From Litorimonas sp964610115 (lineage in GTDB: Bacteria; Pseudomonadota; Alphaproteobacteria; Caulobacterales; Maricaulaceae): 52,244 bases of DNA. Shown piece after piece: positions 41,539 to 50,330 of the stretch (positions within the stretch are counted from its first letter, which is position 1; every line of letters starts with the position of its first letter). Under the pieces are notes generated by a model. It was not told where the DNA came from and searched no databases. It worked only from the letters and a program-made list of their open reading frames with translations. The stretch lies in the NCBI GenBank assembly GCA_964610115.1, contig CAZSUW010000006.1:1-52244 (forward strand), in the 5' to 3' direction. Both the position numbers and the translations under genes were made by a program.

Positions 41539-43683
41539 ATGAAGAAAATTCTCCTTGGAATTACGGGTCTGCTGGTGGTCGGACTCATTGCGGCAGCACT
41601 CTATCTGAGAACGCCTCATCCTAGATTCGATGCCGAATTCGCTCTGGCAGCGGCAACGGATTATGATGTTGAGATTATGCGTGACAACTTCGGCGTACCG
41701 CATATTTTTGGTCAGACCGATGCCGATGCGGCGCATGGCTTTGCTTATGCACACGCTGAAGATGACTTTGCCACGATCCAGCAAACAATAGCCTTTGGCC
41801 GCGGTATGACGGCGCAATATGATGGCCGAGCCGCTGCGCCCGCAGATTTCATGTTCGATCTTTTCAAAGTTGAAGAGACTGTTGATCGGCTCTTGCCGGA
41901 AATACCAAATGATGTTCGAGCGATTTCAGAAGCTTATGCAGACGGCTTAAATCTATATGCGGCACATCATCCGGATCAAGTCTTACCCGGTTTGTTTCCT
42001 GTGACGGAACGGGATGTTCATGCGGGTTTCGTCTTTGGAACGCCGTTTTTCTATCGGCTGGACGGTTATTTGACCGATCTTTTTGCTGCTGAAGACGCGC
42101 CCGATGTGTCGCCTTGGAATCAGACCGCACAAAGGGATTTATCTGTGCGGGGTTCAAACGGTTTTGCGGTGGCGCCGTCACGAAGCGCAGACGGTCATAC
42201 GCGCCTGATCGTCAATTCCCACCAACCGATGGAGGGGCGCTATGCGTGGTATGAAGCGCATACAGTCTCGGAAGAAGGCCTCAACCTCGCCGGCGCCACA
42301 TTCCCCGGTGTGCCAATTCTCACGCAGGGTGTGACGCCTAATTTGGGTTGGACGCATACTGTCAATCGACCTGACCTCGTCGATATCTACAAGCTGGAAG
42401 TAGAGGGTGATCGCTATAAATTCGATGGGTCGTGGGAAGAGTTTGAGGTGGGCGAGGCGCGCTTTCGTGTCAAACTTTGGGGCCCTTTCTCGCTGCCGAT
42501 TAAACGCAAAACCCTATGGTCTAAGCATGGGCCTGTTATCGAAGCGCCAACGGGATATTACGCCGTGCGTTTCGCAGGGCTTCAAGAGCATGGCGCGCTC
42601 GAACAATGGTATCGCATGGGCAAAGCGCAGAGCATGGCGGAATGGCGAGAAGCATTGGCGCTAAATGGCGTGCTCTCTTTTAACATCGTCTATGCGGATC
42701 GCGAGGGCAACATCGCCCATGTCTATAATGCGCGTATGCCAAATCGGATTGAAGGGCCGGATTGGGGAGAAGTTTTGCCGGGTGATCGCCCGGAGCTTAT
42801 CTGGAATGGCTACCGTGATCCGGATGAGTTACCCTCAATCTGGAACCCGGATTGCGGTTGGGTTTTCTCTGCCAATGCAACGCCTTTTATGGTGACGGAC
42901 ACGCCGTGTAATCTTTCGCGCGATGAGTATTCAAAGACCTTTGGTCTAGAGGATCGGATCACGAACCGTTCCCTGCGCGCCATGGCTTTGTTCGAAAGCG
43001 ATGAGAGTATAACGCGCGAGGAACTCCTGCAGTATCGCGCCGATACGCGCTATGATCCGCGGCATAAGGTTATGCAAATGGTCGTCGATATTGTGGCGAT
43101 GACGGATGAAGAAACGAAGCCCGCGCGCGATGTCTTGCGCGATTGGGACGGCGCGACAGACCGCACCTCACGCGGGGCGGCTCTGGCGGTTATCACGGGG
43201 ACACGCACCTATGGTTATGAATATGAAGACGCGCCTGAAAGTACATCAGAATTGCGGGATAACCTTCTGAAAACAATGGAAGACCTTGAAGTTACATTCG
43301 GACGGATTGACCCTGAATGGGGAGAGGTAAACCGCATCATTCGCGGGGATCAAAATGCGGCTCTAGACGGGGCGCCGGATGTCTTGCGCGCCATTTACGC
43401 GGATCGTGATGGTGTGGAAAAAGAAGGAGTGATGAATGCTTTTGCGGGCGATACGCACATTATGGTGGCCGATTGGGCGCCGGATGGATCGCTGCGGCTA
43501 GAGAGTATCTTACAATACGGTGCGGCCACAACGCGACCGGATAGTCCGCATTATAACGATCAATTACCCTTATTCGCGGAGCATAAATACAAGCCGATGC
43601 CTATGAGCGAGGACGAGGTCCTCGCCGTTGCGGTTTCGATTTACCGCCCGAGGGACGTCGGCCCAGAGGCGGACGGGAATTAG
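41539..43683 (+). CDS. Penicillin-acylase family (Ntn-hydrolase) enzyme
   Basis: 714 residues from the ATG; a TTG two codons upstream is possible. The N-terminal signal/anchor (MKKILLGITGLLVVGLIAAA) predicts periplasmic location. The precursor cleavage site and nucleophile are visible in VRGSNGFAVAPSRSADG, with Ser206 as the new N-terminus of the beta chain. The alpha chain is about 205 residues and the beta chain about 509. Further family marks are NSHQPMEGR, GWTHTVNRPD and VFSANATPF (oxyanion Asn). Relatives hydrolyse N-acyl bonds in acyl-homoserine lactones, beta-lactams or lipopeptides. The substrate is not predictable here. No ribosome site is evident. Its 3' end overlaps the converging alr gene by 83 bases. 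Confidence 0.92.
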   Translation: MKKILLGITGLLVVGLIAAALYLRTPHPRFDAEFALAAATDYDVEIMRDNFGVPHIFGQTDADAAHGFAYAHAEDDFATIQQTIAFGRGMTAQYDGRAAAPADFMFDLFKVEETVDRLLPEIPNDVRAISEAYADGLNLYAAHHPDQVLPGLFPVTERDVHAGFVFGTPFFYRLDGYLTDLFAAEDAPDVSPWNQTAQRDLSVRGSNGFAVAPSRSADGHTRLIVNSHQPMEGRYAWYEAHTVSEEGLNLAGATFPGVPILTQGVTPNLGWTHTVNRPDLVDIYKLEVEGDRYKFDGSWEEFEVGEARFRVKLWGPFSLPIKRKTLWSKHGPVIEAPTGYYAVRFAGLQEHGALEQWYRMGKAQSMAEWREALALNGVLSFNIVYADREGNIAHVYNARMPNRIEGPDWGEVLPGDRPELIWNGYRDPDELPSIWNPDCGWVFSANATPFMVTDTPCNLSRDEYSKTFGLEDRITNRSLRAMALFESDESITREELLQYRADTRYDPRHKVMQMVVDIVAMTDEETKPARDVLRDWDGATDRTSRGAALAVITGTRTYGYEYEDAPESTSELRDNLLKTMEDLEVTFGRIDPEWGEVNRIIRGDQNAALDGAPDVLRAIYADRDGVEKEGVMNAFAGDTHIMVADWAPDGSLRLESILQYGAATTRPDSPHYNDQLPLFAEHKYKPMPMSEDEVLAVAVSIYRPRDVGPEADGN

Positions 43684-44884
43684 AGCGGGGTTTGTCGTCA
43701 CGCTTCTGGCCCCCACGCTTCTGGCCCCCACGCTTCTGGCCCTCACGTTTTTGAGCCTCTGGCGTGGTAGTCTGTGTCTCCTTGTCACTGCGCATATAGT
43801 TGCGCCTCAAACGTTGCCCGAGACGAATGAGCAGCTCATAATCGATCGTGCCCGCGATTTGCGCTTGCGCGGCGAGCTGGTCGCCGAGAAACTCAACCAC
43901 ACCGCCAACCTGCACGGGCAGGTGCACCTCGGTTACATCCAGCACGGTGAGATCCATAGAGATCCGCCCAACGATGGGAACGCTTTGATCATGAATAATG
44001 GCGTGGCCAGAGTTTGATAAAGCGACAGGCATTCCATCTGCATAGCCCGCTCCGACAGTGGCGATGCGCATGTCGCGCGGGGCAGTAAACGTTCCCTCAT
44101 ATCCAATCGTCTCGCCCTTGCTGACGTTTTTCACCTGCAGAATGGGCGCCAGAAGGCGCACCACGGGTTTGGTGACTTCTTTCTCAGGCGTATTTGTAGC
44201 GCGCCCGCCGTACAGGCCGATGCCCGGGCGCACGAGGCCAAAGTGATAGTCTTTGCCGAGATAAATCCCTGAGGTCGCGCAGAAGCTCATCGGTGTCGGC
44301 GGGAGCTTTGCGGCTTGCGTTTTGAAACGCTTCAATTGCTCTGCGTTAAGCGGGTGGTCGGGCGTTGAGGCGCAGGCAAGGTGGCTCATCACCCAGTCTG
44401 GATTAAGTGCTTTCCAAAGGCCCGGCTCTTTTGACAGCGTTGTAACGTCATCGGAGGAGAGGCCCAACCGGTTCATACCCGTGTCGATCATAATCGCCGT
44501 GTAAGGCGGTTCATTTGTTTCACGTGAAACATCTGCCCAGAACCAAGCCTGTTCCAAAGAATTGATGACGGGTTTGAGTTTCGCGCCGAGCAAAACGCCT
44601 TTGTCTCGCGGTGCCGGTCCGTTTAGGACATAGATCGCCCCGTTAGGGCCAATCGCTTCGCGTAAGATTTTCCCTTCACCGGCGGTGGCGACAAAGAATA
44701 TCCGGCACCCAGCGCCATAAAGGGCGCGCCCCACGGCTTCTGCGCCGAGCCCATATGCGTCCGCTTTGACGGACGCGGCCACCTTTGCCGATGGCGCGAG
44801 GTCTGACAGAGCGCGGTAATTCTCCCGCAACTGGGTCAGGTCGATCCGCAAGGTCGGACGTGTAGAGTAAGAGGCCGTTTTCAC
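43601..44884 (-). CDS. alr: Alanine racemase with a basic repetitive C-terminal tail
   Basis: 427 residues, GTG start. The PLP lysine lies in AASVKADAYGLGA, and the second catalytic base Tyr in TVGAGYADGMPVAL. LGLRPxGxxLYG-type substrate features are seen in FGLVRPGIGLYGGR. The core ends near residue 362 (LLIRLGQRLRRNY), a normal length. The remaining 65 or so residues are an extra, strongly basic tail with an EGQKRGGQKRGGQKR repeat coded by 15-base tandem repeats and Arg/Pro/Ser thereafter. The enzyme supplies D-alanine for peptidoglycan. The last 28 codons are antisense to the acylase 3' end. A perfect parS site lies in the coding sequence. The upstream gap separates it from the divergent LacI gene. 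Confidence 0.94.
   Translation of the reverse strand: MKTASYSTRPTLRIDLTQLRENYRALSDLAPSAKVAASVKADAYGLGAEAVGRALYGAGCRIFFVATAGEGKILREAIGPNGAIYVLNGPAPRDKGVLLGAKLKPVINSLEQAWFWADVSRETNEPPYTAIMIDTGMNRLGLSSDDVTTLSKEPGLWKALNPDWVMSHLACASTPDHPLNAEQLKRFKTQAAKLPPTPMSFCATSGIYLGKDYHFGLVRPGIGLYGGRATNTPEKEVTKPVVRLLAPILQVKNVSKGETIGYEGTFTAPRDMRIATVGAGYADGMPVALSNSGHAIIHDQSVPIVGRISMDLTVLDVTEVHLPVQVGGVVEFLGDQLAAQAQIAGTIDYELLIRLGQRLRRNYMRSDKETQTTTPEAQKREGQKRGGQKRGGQKRDDKPRSNSRPPLGRRPSGGKSKPQRRGPRPRS
43699..43758. repeat. 15-bp tandem repeat in the alr tail
   Basis: Two perfect copies of CACGCTTCTGGCCCC (43699-43713, 43714-43728), one copy with a single change (43729-43743) and a degraded fourth (CACGTTTTTGAGCCT). 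In the alr frame each copy adds Gly-Gln-Lys-Arg-Gly-type residues. It begins 16 bases after the acylase stop codon. Confidence 0.9.
44516..44531. other. parS centromere site 2
   Basis: Perfect TGTTTCACGTGAAACA, identical to the site at 35172-35187. It lies within alr, where the minus strand encodes DVSRETNE. Two exact 16-base copies at 9.3 kb spacing are far beyond chance. Confidence 0.9.
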
Positions 44885-45063
44885 GCTACGCGCCTATTGG
44901 CCTGTTGTGGCGATTGCAAGGCGGCGATTTCGGGCGCGGTGACAGTTTTGCGAGTGATGTCAGATGCCCGAACCCCAGAAACTTGGCGCTGCATTAGGCC
45001 TTGCCACGCAAGTATGCATTTGTGGTAGGACCAAAAAAAATCGAACTCATCGCTGGTCCTGCT

Positions 45064-46062
45064 ATGAAGACAACCATCACTGATGTCGCCAAGGAAGCGG
45101 GCGTCTCCATGAAGACAGTGTCTCGTGTTCTGAATAACGAGCCCAATGTCGCAAAGGCGACCCGCGAACGGGTGAGGGATGTCGCGCGCCGCCTGCAGTA
45201 TTCGCCTAATCTGGCCGCGAGAGGCCTGGCGAGTTCCCGAAGCTACTTGATCGCGCTCGTCTATGACAATGCGAGCCCTAGCTATATTTATCATATTCAG
45301 GCGGGTGCGACGGAAGCCTGTCGTAAGCATGGTTATCATCTGGTCTTGGAACCTATCAGCCTAGAGCGTGGCGAGGTCGAGGACGCAGAGCGCATTTTGG
45401 GGCGTATTGGCGTGGATGGCGTGATCCTCACACCCCCTCTCAGCGATAGCGAAGAGATGCGTGAAATGCTGCGGCGGGTAAATATCCCGCACGTCTTGGT
45501 CGCCCCAGAGGAGCCCGGAACGTCGCCCGCTGTGCGCATGGACGATACAGAGGCGGCGCGGCAAATGACGGAATATCTGTTAGGGCAGGGGCATACGGAT
45601 ATTGGATTTATTCTCGGTCATCCCGATCATGGGGCGACAGAATTACGGCGTTTGGGTTTCGAGACAGCGCTGAAAGCCCACGGCCATCCGCTTCGGGATG
45701 ACCGCATTTTACCCGGCGACTTCTCTTTCAGGTCTGGTGTGGAGGCTGCGGTGCGCTTGCTCTCTGATCCACGCAACCGGCCTACAGCTATATTCGCGTC
45801 AAATGATGACATGGCAGCAGGCGTTGTTAGTGTTGCGGGGCGCATGAATGTGGCTGTGCCGGAGGAACTGGCTGTTTGTGGATTCGATGATACGCCTTTG
45901 GCTCAAATTCTCTGGCCAAAGCTCACAACGGTAGCGCAGCCTATCCATGAAATGGGCCGCAAAGCCGCAGAGATTTTGGTGGATCGTCATAAGAGCGATC
46001 CGTTGCTTCAGCACACGCTTGATTTTGAACTGGTCATACGAGAATCCACGCGGCTCACTTAA
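45064..46062 (+). CDS. LacI-family transcriptional regulator
   Basis: 332 residues. The ATG used here gives MKTTITDVAKEAGVSMKTVS, the classic LacI helix-turn-helix and hinge start (RVLNNEPNVAKATRERV). A longer frame from a TTG is unlikely. The C-terminal periplasmic-binding-like sensor domain covers about residues 60-332 (LIALVYDNASPSYIYHIQAG, GFILGHPDHGATELRRLGF, FASNDDMAAGVVSVAGR, CGFDDTPLAQILWPKLTTV). Such proteins repress sugar genes and release DNA on binding a sugar or sugar derivative. It directly precedes zwf, and a palindromic LacI-type operator overlaps the zwf promoter, so it probably controls the Entner-Doudoroff operon. The effector is unknown. Confidence 0.92.
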   Translation: MKTTITDVAKEAGVSMKTVSRVLNNEPNVAKATRERVRDVARRLQYSPNLAARGLASSRSYLIALVYDNASPSYIYHIQAGATEACRKHGYHLVLEPISLERGEVEDAERILGRIGVDGVILTPPLSDSEEMREMLRRVNIPHVLVAPEEPGTSPAVRMDDTEAARQMTEYLLGQGHTDIGFILGHPDHGATELRRLGFETALKAHGHPLRDDRILPGDFSFRSGVEAAVRLLSDPRNRPTAIFASNDDMAAGVVSVAGRMNVAVPEELAVCGFDDTPLAQILWPKLTTVAQPIHEMGRKAAEILVDRHKSDPLLQHTLDFELVIRESTRLT

Positions 46063-46099
46063 GCGGCACTTTTATGCGCGCTGCGACCGTGTGAATGAA

Positions 46100-46128
46100 T
46101 TGACAGCGCTGTCACCCTTGCGCATAGG
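46100..46128 (+). promoter_or_regulatory. zwf promoter with LacI-type operator
   Basis: TTGACA (46100-46105), a 17-base spacer and CATAGG form a modest promoter. The perfect palindrome TGACAGCGCTGTCA (46101-46114), with the central CG typical of LacI-family operators, overlaps the -35 box, so bound repressor would exclude RNA polymerase. Confidence 0.7.
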
Positions 46129-46178
46129 CTGGATGCGTGGACAAGATTGGGGATGACCGTGCGAACAGATAAGGGACT

Positions 46179-47708
46179 ATGACGGTGGCAGAGCGCGATC
46201 CGCAACTTACGAAAAACGCCCAGCCCAATGAAGGGCGATCGAGCTTTGTACCGGTTGAGCCTTTCGAACTGGTCGTCTTTGGTGCAACAGGTGATCTGGC
46301 GCGGCGTAAATTGCTGCCTTCGCTCTATCACCGCTTTTGCGATAATCAGATCCCGGAGAACTCGCGCATTGTCGGTGTGTCGCGGTCTAAACATAGCCGC
46401 GAAGAATTCCTCGCACTGGTTGAGAGTGCGTACCATGAATTCGAAGACGATCCGAATTTCGACAAAGCGCGCTGGGCTAAATTTGTTGCGCTGCTCGACT
46501 ATGTGCCGATTGATGTGACGAGCGACAAAGCGGATTGGGCGGGCCTGAAATCAGCGCTTTCATCCAAAGGGGATTTGATCCGTATTTTTTACCTGGCCAT
46601 GCCACCGCGCCTTTTCGTGGATATTGCGCATGGGTTAAAGGGAGCCGGACTAGCCCACGAAACGAGCCGCGTTGTTCTCGAAAAGCCGCTCGGAAAAGAC
46701 TATGCGTCAGCGGATGAAATCAATGAGGGCGTTGGTCAGGTTTTTGCCGAAGACCGGATTTACCGGATCGACCATTATCTTGGCAAAGAAACCGTACAAA
46801 ACCTCTTAGTGCTTCGCTTTGGAAACATTCTGTTAGAGCCGCTCTGGAATAGTCGCGCGATCGACTCGATTGAAATTACGGTCGCCGAAAGTATCGGTGT
46901 TGGCGGCCGTGGCAGCTATTACGACGGTTCAGGCGCGCTGCGCGATATGGTGCAGAACCATTTGCTACAGCTGCTTTGCTTGACTACAATGGAGCCGCCA
47001 GCGTCTATGTCGGCAGATGATTTGCGGACAGAAAAGATCAAAGTCCTCCGGGCTTTGCGGCCTGTTACCGCCGATAATGTGAATGATACGACCGTCAGAG
47101 CGCAATATGTGCGTGGGAAGGTCGGCGAAGAAAGCGCAACTGATTATCTATCGGATGTCGATCGGGACAGCTCCAACACTGAGTCTTTCGTTGCGATTGT
47201 CACAGAGATACAGAACTGGCGTTGGGCTGGCGTGCCGATCCACATTCGGACGGGCAAACGCATGGCGAGCCGCCGCAGCGAGATTGTCATCAATTTCAAA
47301 CCGGTTCCGCATTCAATTTTCCCTGAAGCGACTAAGGTGAACCCGAATAAGCTGGTCATTCGTCTGCAACCCAATGAAGCCGTTACGCTCTGGATGGAAA
47401 TCAAAGAGCCGGGAGCCGGCGGGCTACGTCTAAAAACCCTACCGCTAAACTTGTCTTACGCGGATAACTTCACGGTCCGCTATCCTGATGCGTATGAGCG
47501 TCTTTTGATGGATGTTGTACGGGGTAATCTTTCGCTCTTTATGCGTCGGGACGAAGTGGAAGCCGCATGGACATGGGTCGATGGAATTATCGAAGCCTGG
47601 GCGGAAACCGATCAGCGGATCAGCCTTTATCCGGCCGGTCAAGACGGTCCGGATGCTGCACGCTTTATGCTGGAACGGACAGGTCACGTCTGGTCAGACG
47701 TAGGGTAA
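46179..47708 (+). CDS. zwf: Glucose-6-phosphate 1-dehydrogenase
   Basis: 509 residues. The NADP-binding Rossmann motif is VFGATGDLARRKLLPSLY and the active-site signature is YRIDHYLGKETVQNLLVLRF, containing the catalytic His. It oxidises glucose-6-phosphate to 6-phosphoglucono-lactone, the first step of the Entner-Doudoroff pathway. The ATG has AAGGG only three bases away; a GTG two codons downstream would give better spacing, so the true start may be 46185. The gene is preceded by a LacI-type operator and followed four bases later by pgl. Confidence 0.97.
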   Translation: MTVAERDPQLTKNAQPNEGRSSFVPVEPFELVVFGATGDLARRKLLPSLYHRFCDNQIPENSRIVGVSRSKHSREEFLALVESAYHEFEDDPNFDKARWAKFVALLDYVPIDVTSDKADWAGLKSALSSKGDLIRIFYLAMPPRLFVDIAHGLKGAGLAHETSRVVLEKPLGKDYASADEINEGVGQVFAEDRIYRIDHYLGKETVQNLLVLRFGNILLEPLWNSRAIDSIEITVAESIGVGGRGSYYDGSGALRDMVQNHLLQLLCLTTMEPPASMSADDLRTEKIKVLRALRPVTADNVNDTTVRAQYVRGKVGEESATDYLSDVDRDSSNTESFVAIVTEIQNWRWAGVPIHIRTGKRMASRRSEIVINFKPVPHSIFPEATKVNPNKLVIRLQPNEAVTLWMEIKEPGAGGLRLKTLPLNLSYADNFTVRYPDAYERLLMDVVRGNLSLFMRRDEVEAAWTWVDGIIEAWAETDQRISLYPAGQDGPDAARFMLERTGHVWSDVG

Positions 47709-47712
47709 GCCG

Positions 47713-48423
47713 ATGCCATCGCTGAAGACGTTCAAGAGCAAAGACGCGCTGGCTGACGCTGCGGCGGAGCATTTGGCGTCTGTTCTGGGAAAGGCGTTAG
47801 ATGAAAAAGGCCGCGCAAGTGCCGTCTTGTCAGGTGGGTCGAGCCCAAAGCCGGTCTATGAGCGACTCGCCAATAAGCCATTGGCGTGGGAGGGTGTAGG
47901 CCTAAGTTTGGTTGATGAACGCTGGGTGCCGTCCGGGGCAAAAGGTTCTAATTTTGATTTTTTGCGAGAGTGTGTTGCGGATACGCCCGCGGCTCGCGCG
48001 AAATTGGTTCCGCTCTTTAACGGGCATGGGAGTGCCGAGGAAGGCGTTGAAGCGGCAGAGCAGGCTTTGGCGCTTATCGTGCCGCCCTTTGATCTTTGCG
48101 TTTTGGGGATGGGGCTGGACGGACACACTGCGTCCTGGTTCCCGAACAGTGGCGGGCTTGAAGCGGCGCTAAATCCGTCAAATTCGGCGAGACTCTGCGC
48201 GATTGACGCAACAGGTTGCCCGGTGGCCGGTGATCTGACAGATCGCATCACGCTGACTTTTAGCGCGGTTGCGGCAGCAAGAGAAACAGTGTTGTTACTG
48301 CCAAGCGCTGAAAAGCTGGCCGTTTATAAAGCGGCCTTAGAGAAAGACCCGAAAGACGCACCTGTGGCGGCCTTGTCCGGCTTAGGTGATAAACTGACGG
48401 TTTATGGATTGGAAGAGACGTAA
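47713..48423 (+). CDS. pgl: 6-phosphogluconolactonase
   Basis: 236 residues, the DevB/SOL family. It hydrolyses 6-phosphogluconolactone to 6-phosphogluconate. Conserved parts are AVLSGGSSPKPVYERLA, SLVDERWVP (with the following S-N-x-x-F loop in GSNFDFLRE) and LCVLGMGLDGHTASWFPNS. It lies between zwf and edd, with the stop directly followed by the edd ATG, so all three are on one transcript. Confidence 0.96.
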   Translation: MPSLKTFKSKDALADAAAEHLASVLGKALDEKGRASAVLSGGSSPKPVYERLANKPLAWEGVGLSLVDERWVPSGAKGSNFDFLRECVADTPAARAKLVPLFNGHGSAEEGVEAAEQALALIVPPFDLCVLGMGLDGHTASWFPNSGGLEAALNPSNSARLCAIDATGCPVAGDLTDRITLTFSAVAAARETVLLLPSAEKLAVYKAALEKDPKDAPVAALSGLGDKLTVYGLEET

Positions 48424-50292
48424 ATGAGTGTGAAAGCGGAACTCCAAGCTGTCACAGACCGGATCGTAGAACGGTCCAAAGCCAGTCGGGCAGGGTATCT
48501 TGCAGCCTGTAAAGACAATATGCGCCCGGGGCCGCGCCGCGTGCGATTGTCAGAGGGAAATATCGCCCATGCGTCTGCCGCCTGTCCGGTAATGGAAAAG
48601 ACGCAGTTGCTGGGCGCGAAATGGCCCAATATCGGTATCGTCACGGCTTATAACGATATGCTGTCCGCGCATCAGCCGTTTGCGACCTTCCCGGATATCA
48701 TCAAGCATGCTGCCCGCCGGAACGGGGCCACGGCGCAGGTTGCTGGTGGTGTGCCCGCCATGTGTGACGGGGTGACCCAAGGCCAAGACGGAATGGAGCT
48801 GTCGCTCTTTTCTCGAGACGTCATCGCACAAGGCGCCGCTGTGGCGATGAGCCATGACTGCTTCGATAGCGTCATCCATTTAGGGGTTTGCGATAAGATT
48901 GTGCCAGGCTTGCTGATTGCGGCGTTGCGCTATGGCTATCTGCCACAGATTTTTGCGCCTGCCGGGCCCATGCCGTCCGGTATTCCCAATCCAGAGAAAG
49001 CCAAAGTCCGCCAGCAATTTGCAGCCGGGGAAGTCGGGCGTGAAGAGCTGTTAAAGGCTGAAGCCGCCAGCTATCACGCCGCTGGAACCTGCACATTTTA
49101 CGGCACGGCCAACACGAACCAAATGCTGATGGAAGTTATGGGTATGCAGCTGCCCGGGGCAAGTTTTATTCATCCCAACACGCCGCTGCGCGATGCCATG
49201 ACGGCGCAGACCACGCGGCGAGCGGCGCAGATCACCAATATGGGCGATGAGTTCACGCCCGCCTGTAACATTATCGATGAAAAGGCGATCGTAAACGGCC
49301 TCGTCGGATTGATGGCGACGGGCGGATCGACGAATCTCACTATTCACCTCTCTGCCATTGCCCGGGCAGCAGGTATTATCATCAACTGGGATGATTATGC
49401 GGAAATCTCTAAGATCGTACCGCTGATCTGTCGGATTTATCCAAACGGCATTGCTGACGTGAACCATTTCCACGCCGCGGGGGGCATGGCCTATCTGATC
49501 GGTGAGCTGATCGGCGCGGAACTGATGCACACTGATGTCACCACTGTCGCGGGCGGTGAGGGGCTATTAGAATATACACGCGAACCGTTCCGCAACGCCC
49601 ACAATGAAGCGGATACAGTATTGTGGAAGTCAGGTCCGACGGAAAGTCTTGATAAAGACGTTTTAGCTTCCGTGTCCGAACCGTTTCGCCAAGATGGAGG
49701 GCTCGCCCTTATGCAAGGCAATGTTGGTCGTGGCGTGATGAAAGTATCTGCTGTCAAACCCGAAAACTGGTTCGTTGAAGCCCCAGCGATTGTCATTGAA
49801 GATCAGAATGATTTGATTGCTATGCACAAAGCGGGTGAGCTGGAGCGTGATTTTGTGGTCGTCCTGCGCTTTCAGGGCCCGCGCGCGAACGGCATGCCGG
49901 AATTGCACAAGCTGACACCCATTATGGGCCTTCAACAGGATAAGGGCTTTAAGGTGGCCATGGTCACGGACGGGCGCATGAGTGGAGCATCCGGCAAGTT
50001 CCCGTCTGCCATCCACATGCACCCTGAAGCCCTGGCTGGGGGACCGATTGCGCGAATCAAAACGGGCGACCTTGTCCGCGTTGATGCAGGCAATGGTGTT
50101 GTGGACGTGCTTGCCGATTTGGACGCCCGCGACGTGGCGAAAGCCCCCGTTCGGCACAATTTATCCGGTTTAGGGATGAATATGTTCGCTCCACAAAGAG
50201 AAATTGCGACAAATGCCGAAGCTGGGGCCTCGACTTTAGGCGATATGGCGTTCATGATGGCGTTAACACGGGCCGATAGAGCCTCGACTTAA
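48424..50292 (+). CDS. edd: Phosphogluconate dehydratase
   Basis: 622 residues, the size of Edd in the IlvD/Edd family. It dehydrates 6-phosphogluconate to KDPG. Iron-sulphur and active-site motifs are seen in GVPAMCDGVTQGQDGMELS (Cys ligand), MSHDCFDSVIHLGVCDKIVPG, TCTFYGTANTNQMLMEVMG, and GRMSGASGKFPSAIHMHPE near the C-terminus. The ATG abuts the pgl stop (TAAATG), so translation is coupled. Eda, the aldolase for its product, is not encoded in the window. Confidence 0.97.
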   Translation: MSVKAELQAVTDRIVERSKASRAGYLAACKDNMRPGPRRVRLSEGNIAHASAACPVMEKTQLLGAKWPNIGIVTAYNDMLSAHQPFATFPDIIKHAARRNGATAQVAGGVPAMCDGVTQGQDGMELSLFSRDVIAQGAAVAMSHDCFDSVIHLGVCDKIVPGLLIAALRYGYLPQIFAPAGPMPSGIPNPEKAKVRQQFAAGEVGREELLKAEAASYHAAGTCTFYGTANTNQMLMEVMGMQLPGASFIHPNTPLRDAMTAQTTRRAAQITNMGDEFTPACNIIDEKAIVNGLVGLMATGGSTNLTIHLSAIARAAGIIINWDDYAEISKIVPLICRIYPNGIADVNHFHAAGGMAYLIGELIGAELMHTDVTTVAGGEGLLEYTREPFRNAHNEADTVLWKSGPTESLDKDVLASVSEPFRQDGGLALMQGNVGRGVMKVSAVKPENWFVEAPAIVIEDQNDLIAMHKAGELERDFVVVLRFQGPRANGMPELHKLTPIMGLQQDKGFKVAMVTDGRMSGASGKFPSAIHMHPEALAGGPIARIKTGDLVRVDAGNGVVDVLADLDARDVAKAPVRHNLSGLGMNMFAPQREIATNAEAGASTLGDMAFMMALTRADRAST

Positions 50293-50330
50293 AGTCATTT
50301 GGGGACCCTGCATATGTTGGGAAATGGGAC

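Noticed and set aside
44940..44962. TGACA-N13-TGTCA inverted repeat between alr and the LacI gene as a second LacI operator
   Set aside because: The half-sites are too far apart compared with the compact zwf operator; probably chance.
44881..45339. 152-codon minus-strand frame
   Set aside because: Antisense to the helix-turn-helix part of the LacI-family gene; no similarity to a family and no ribosome site.
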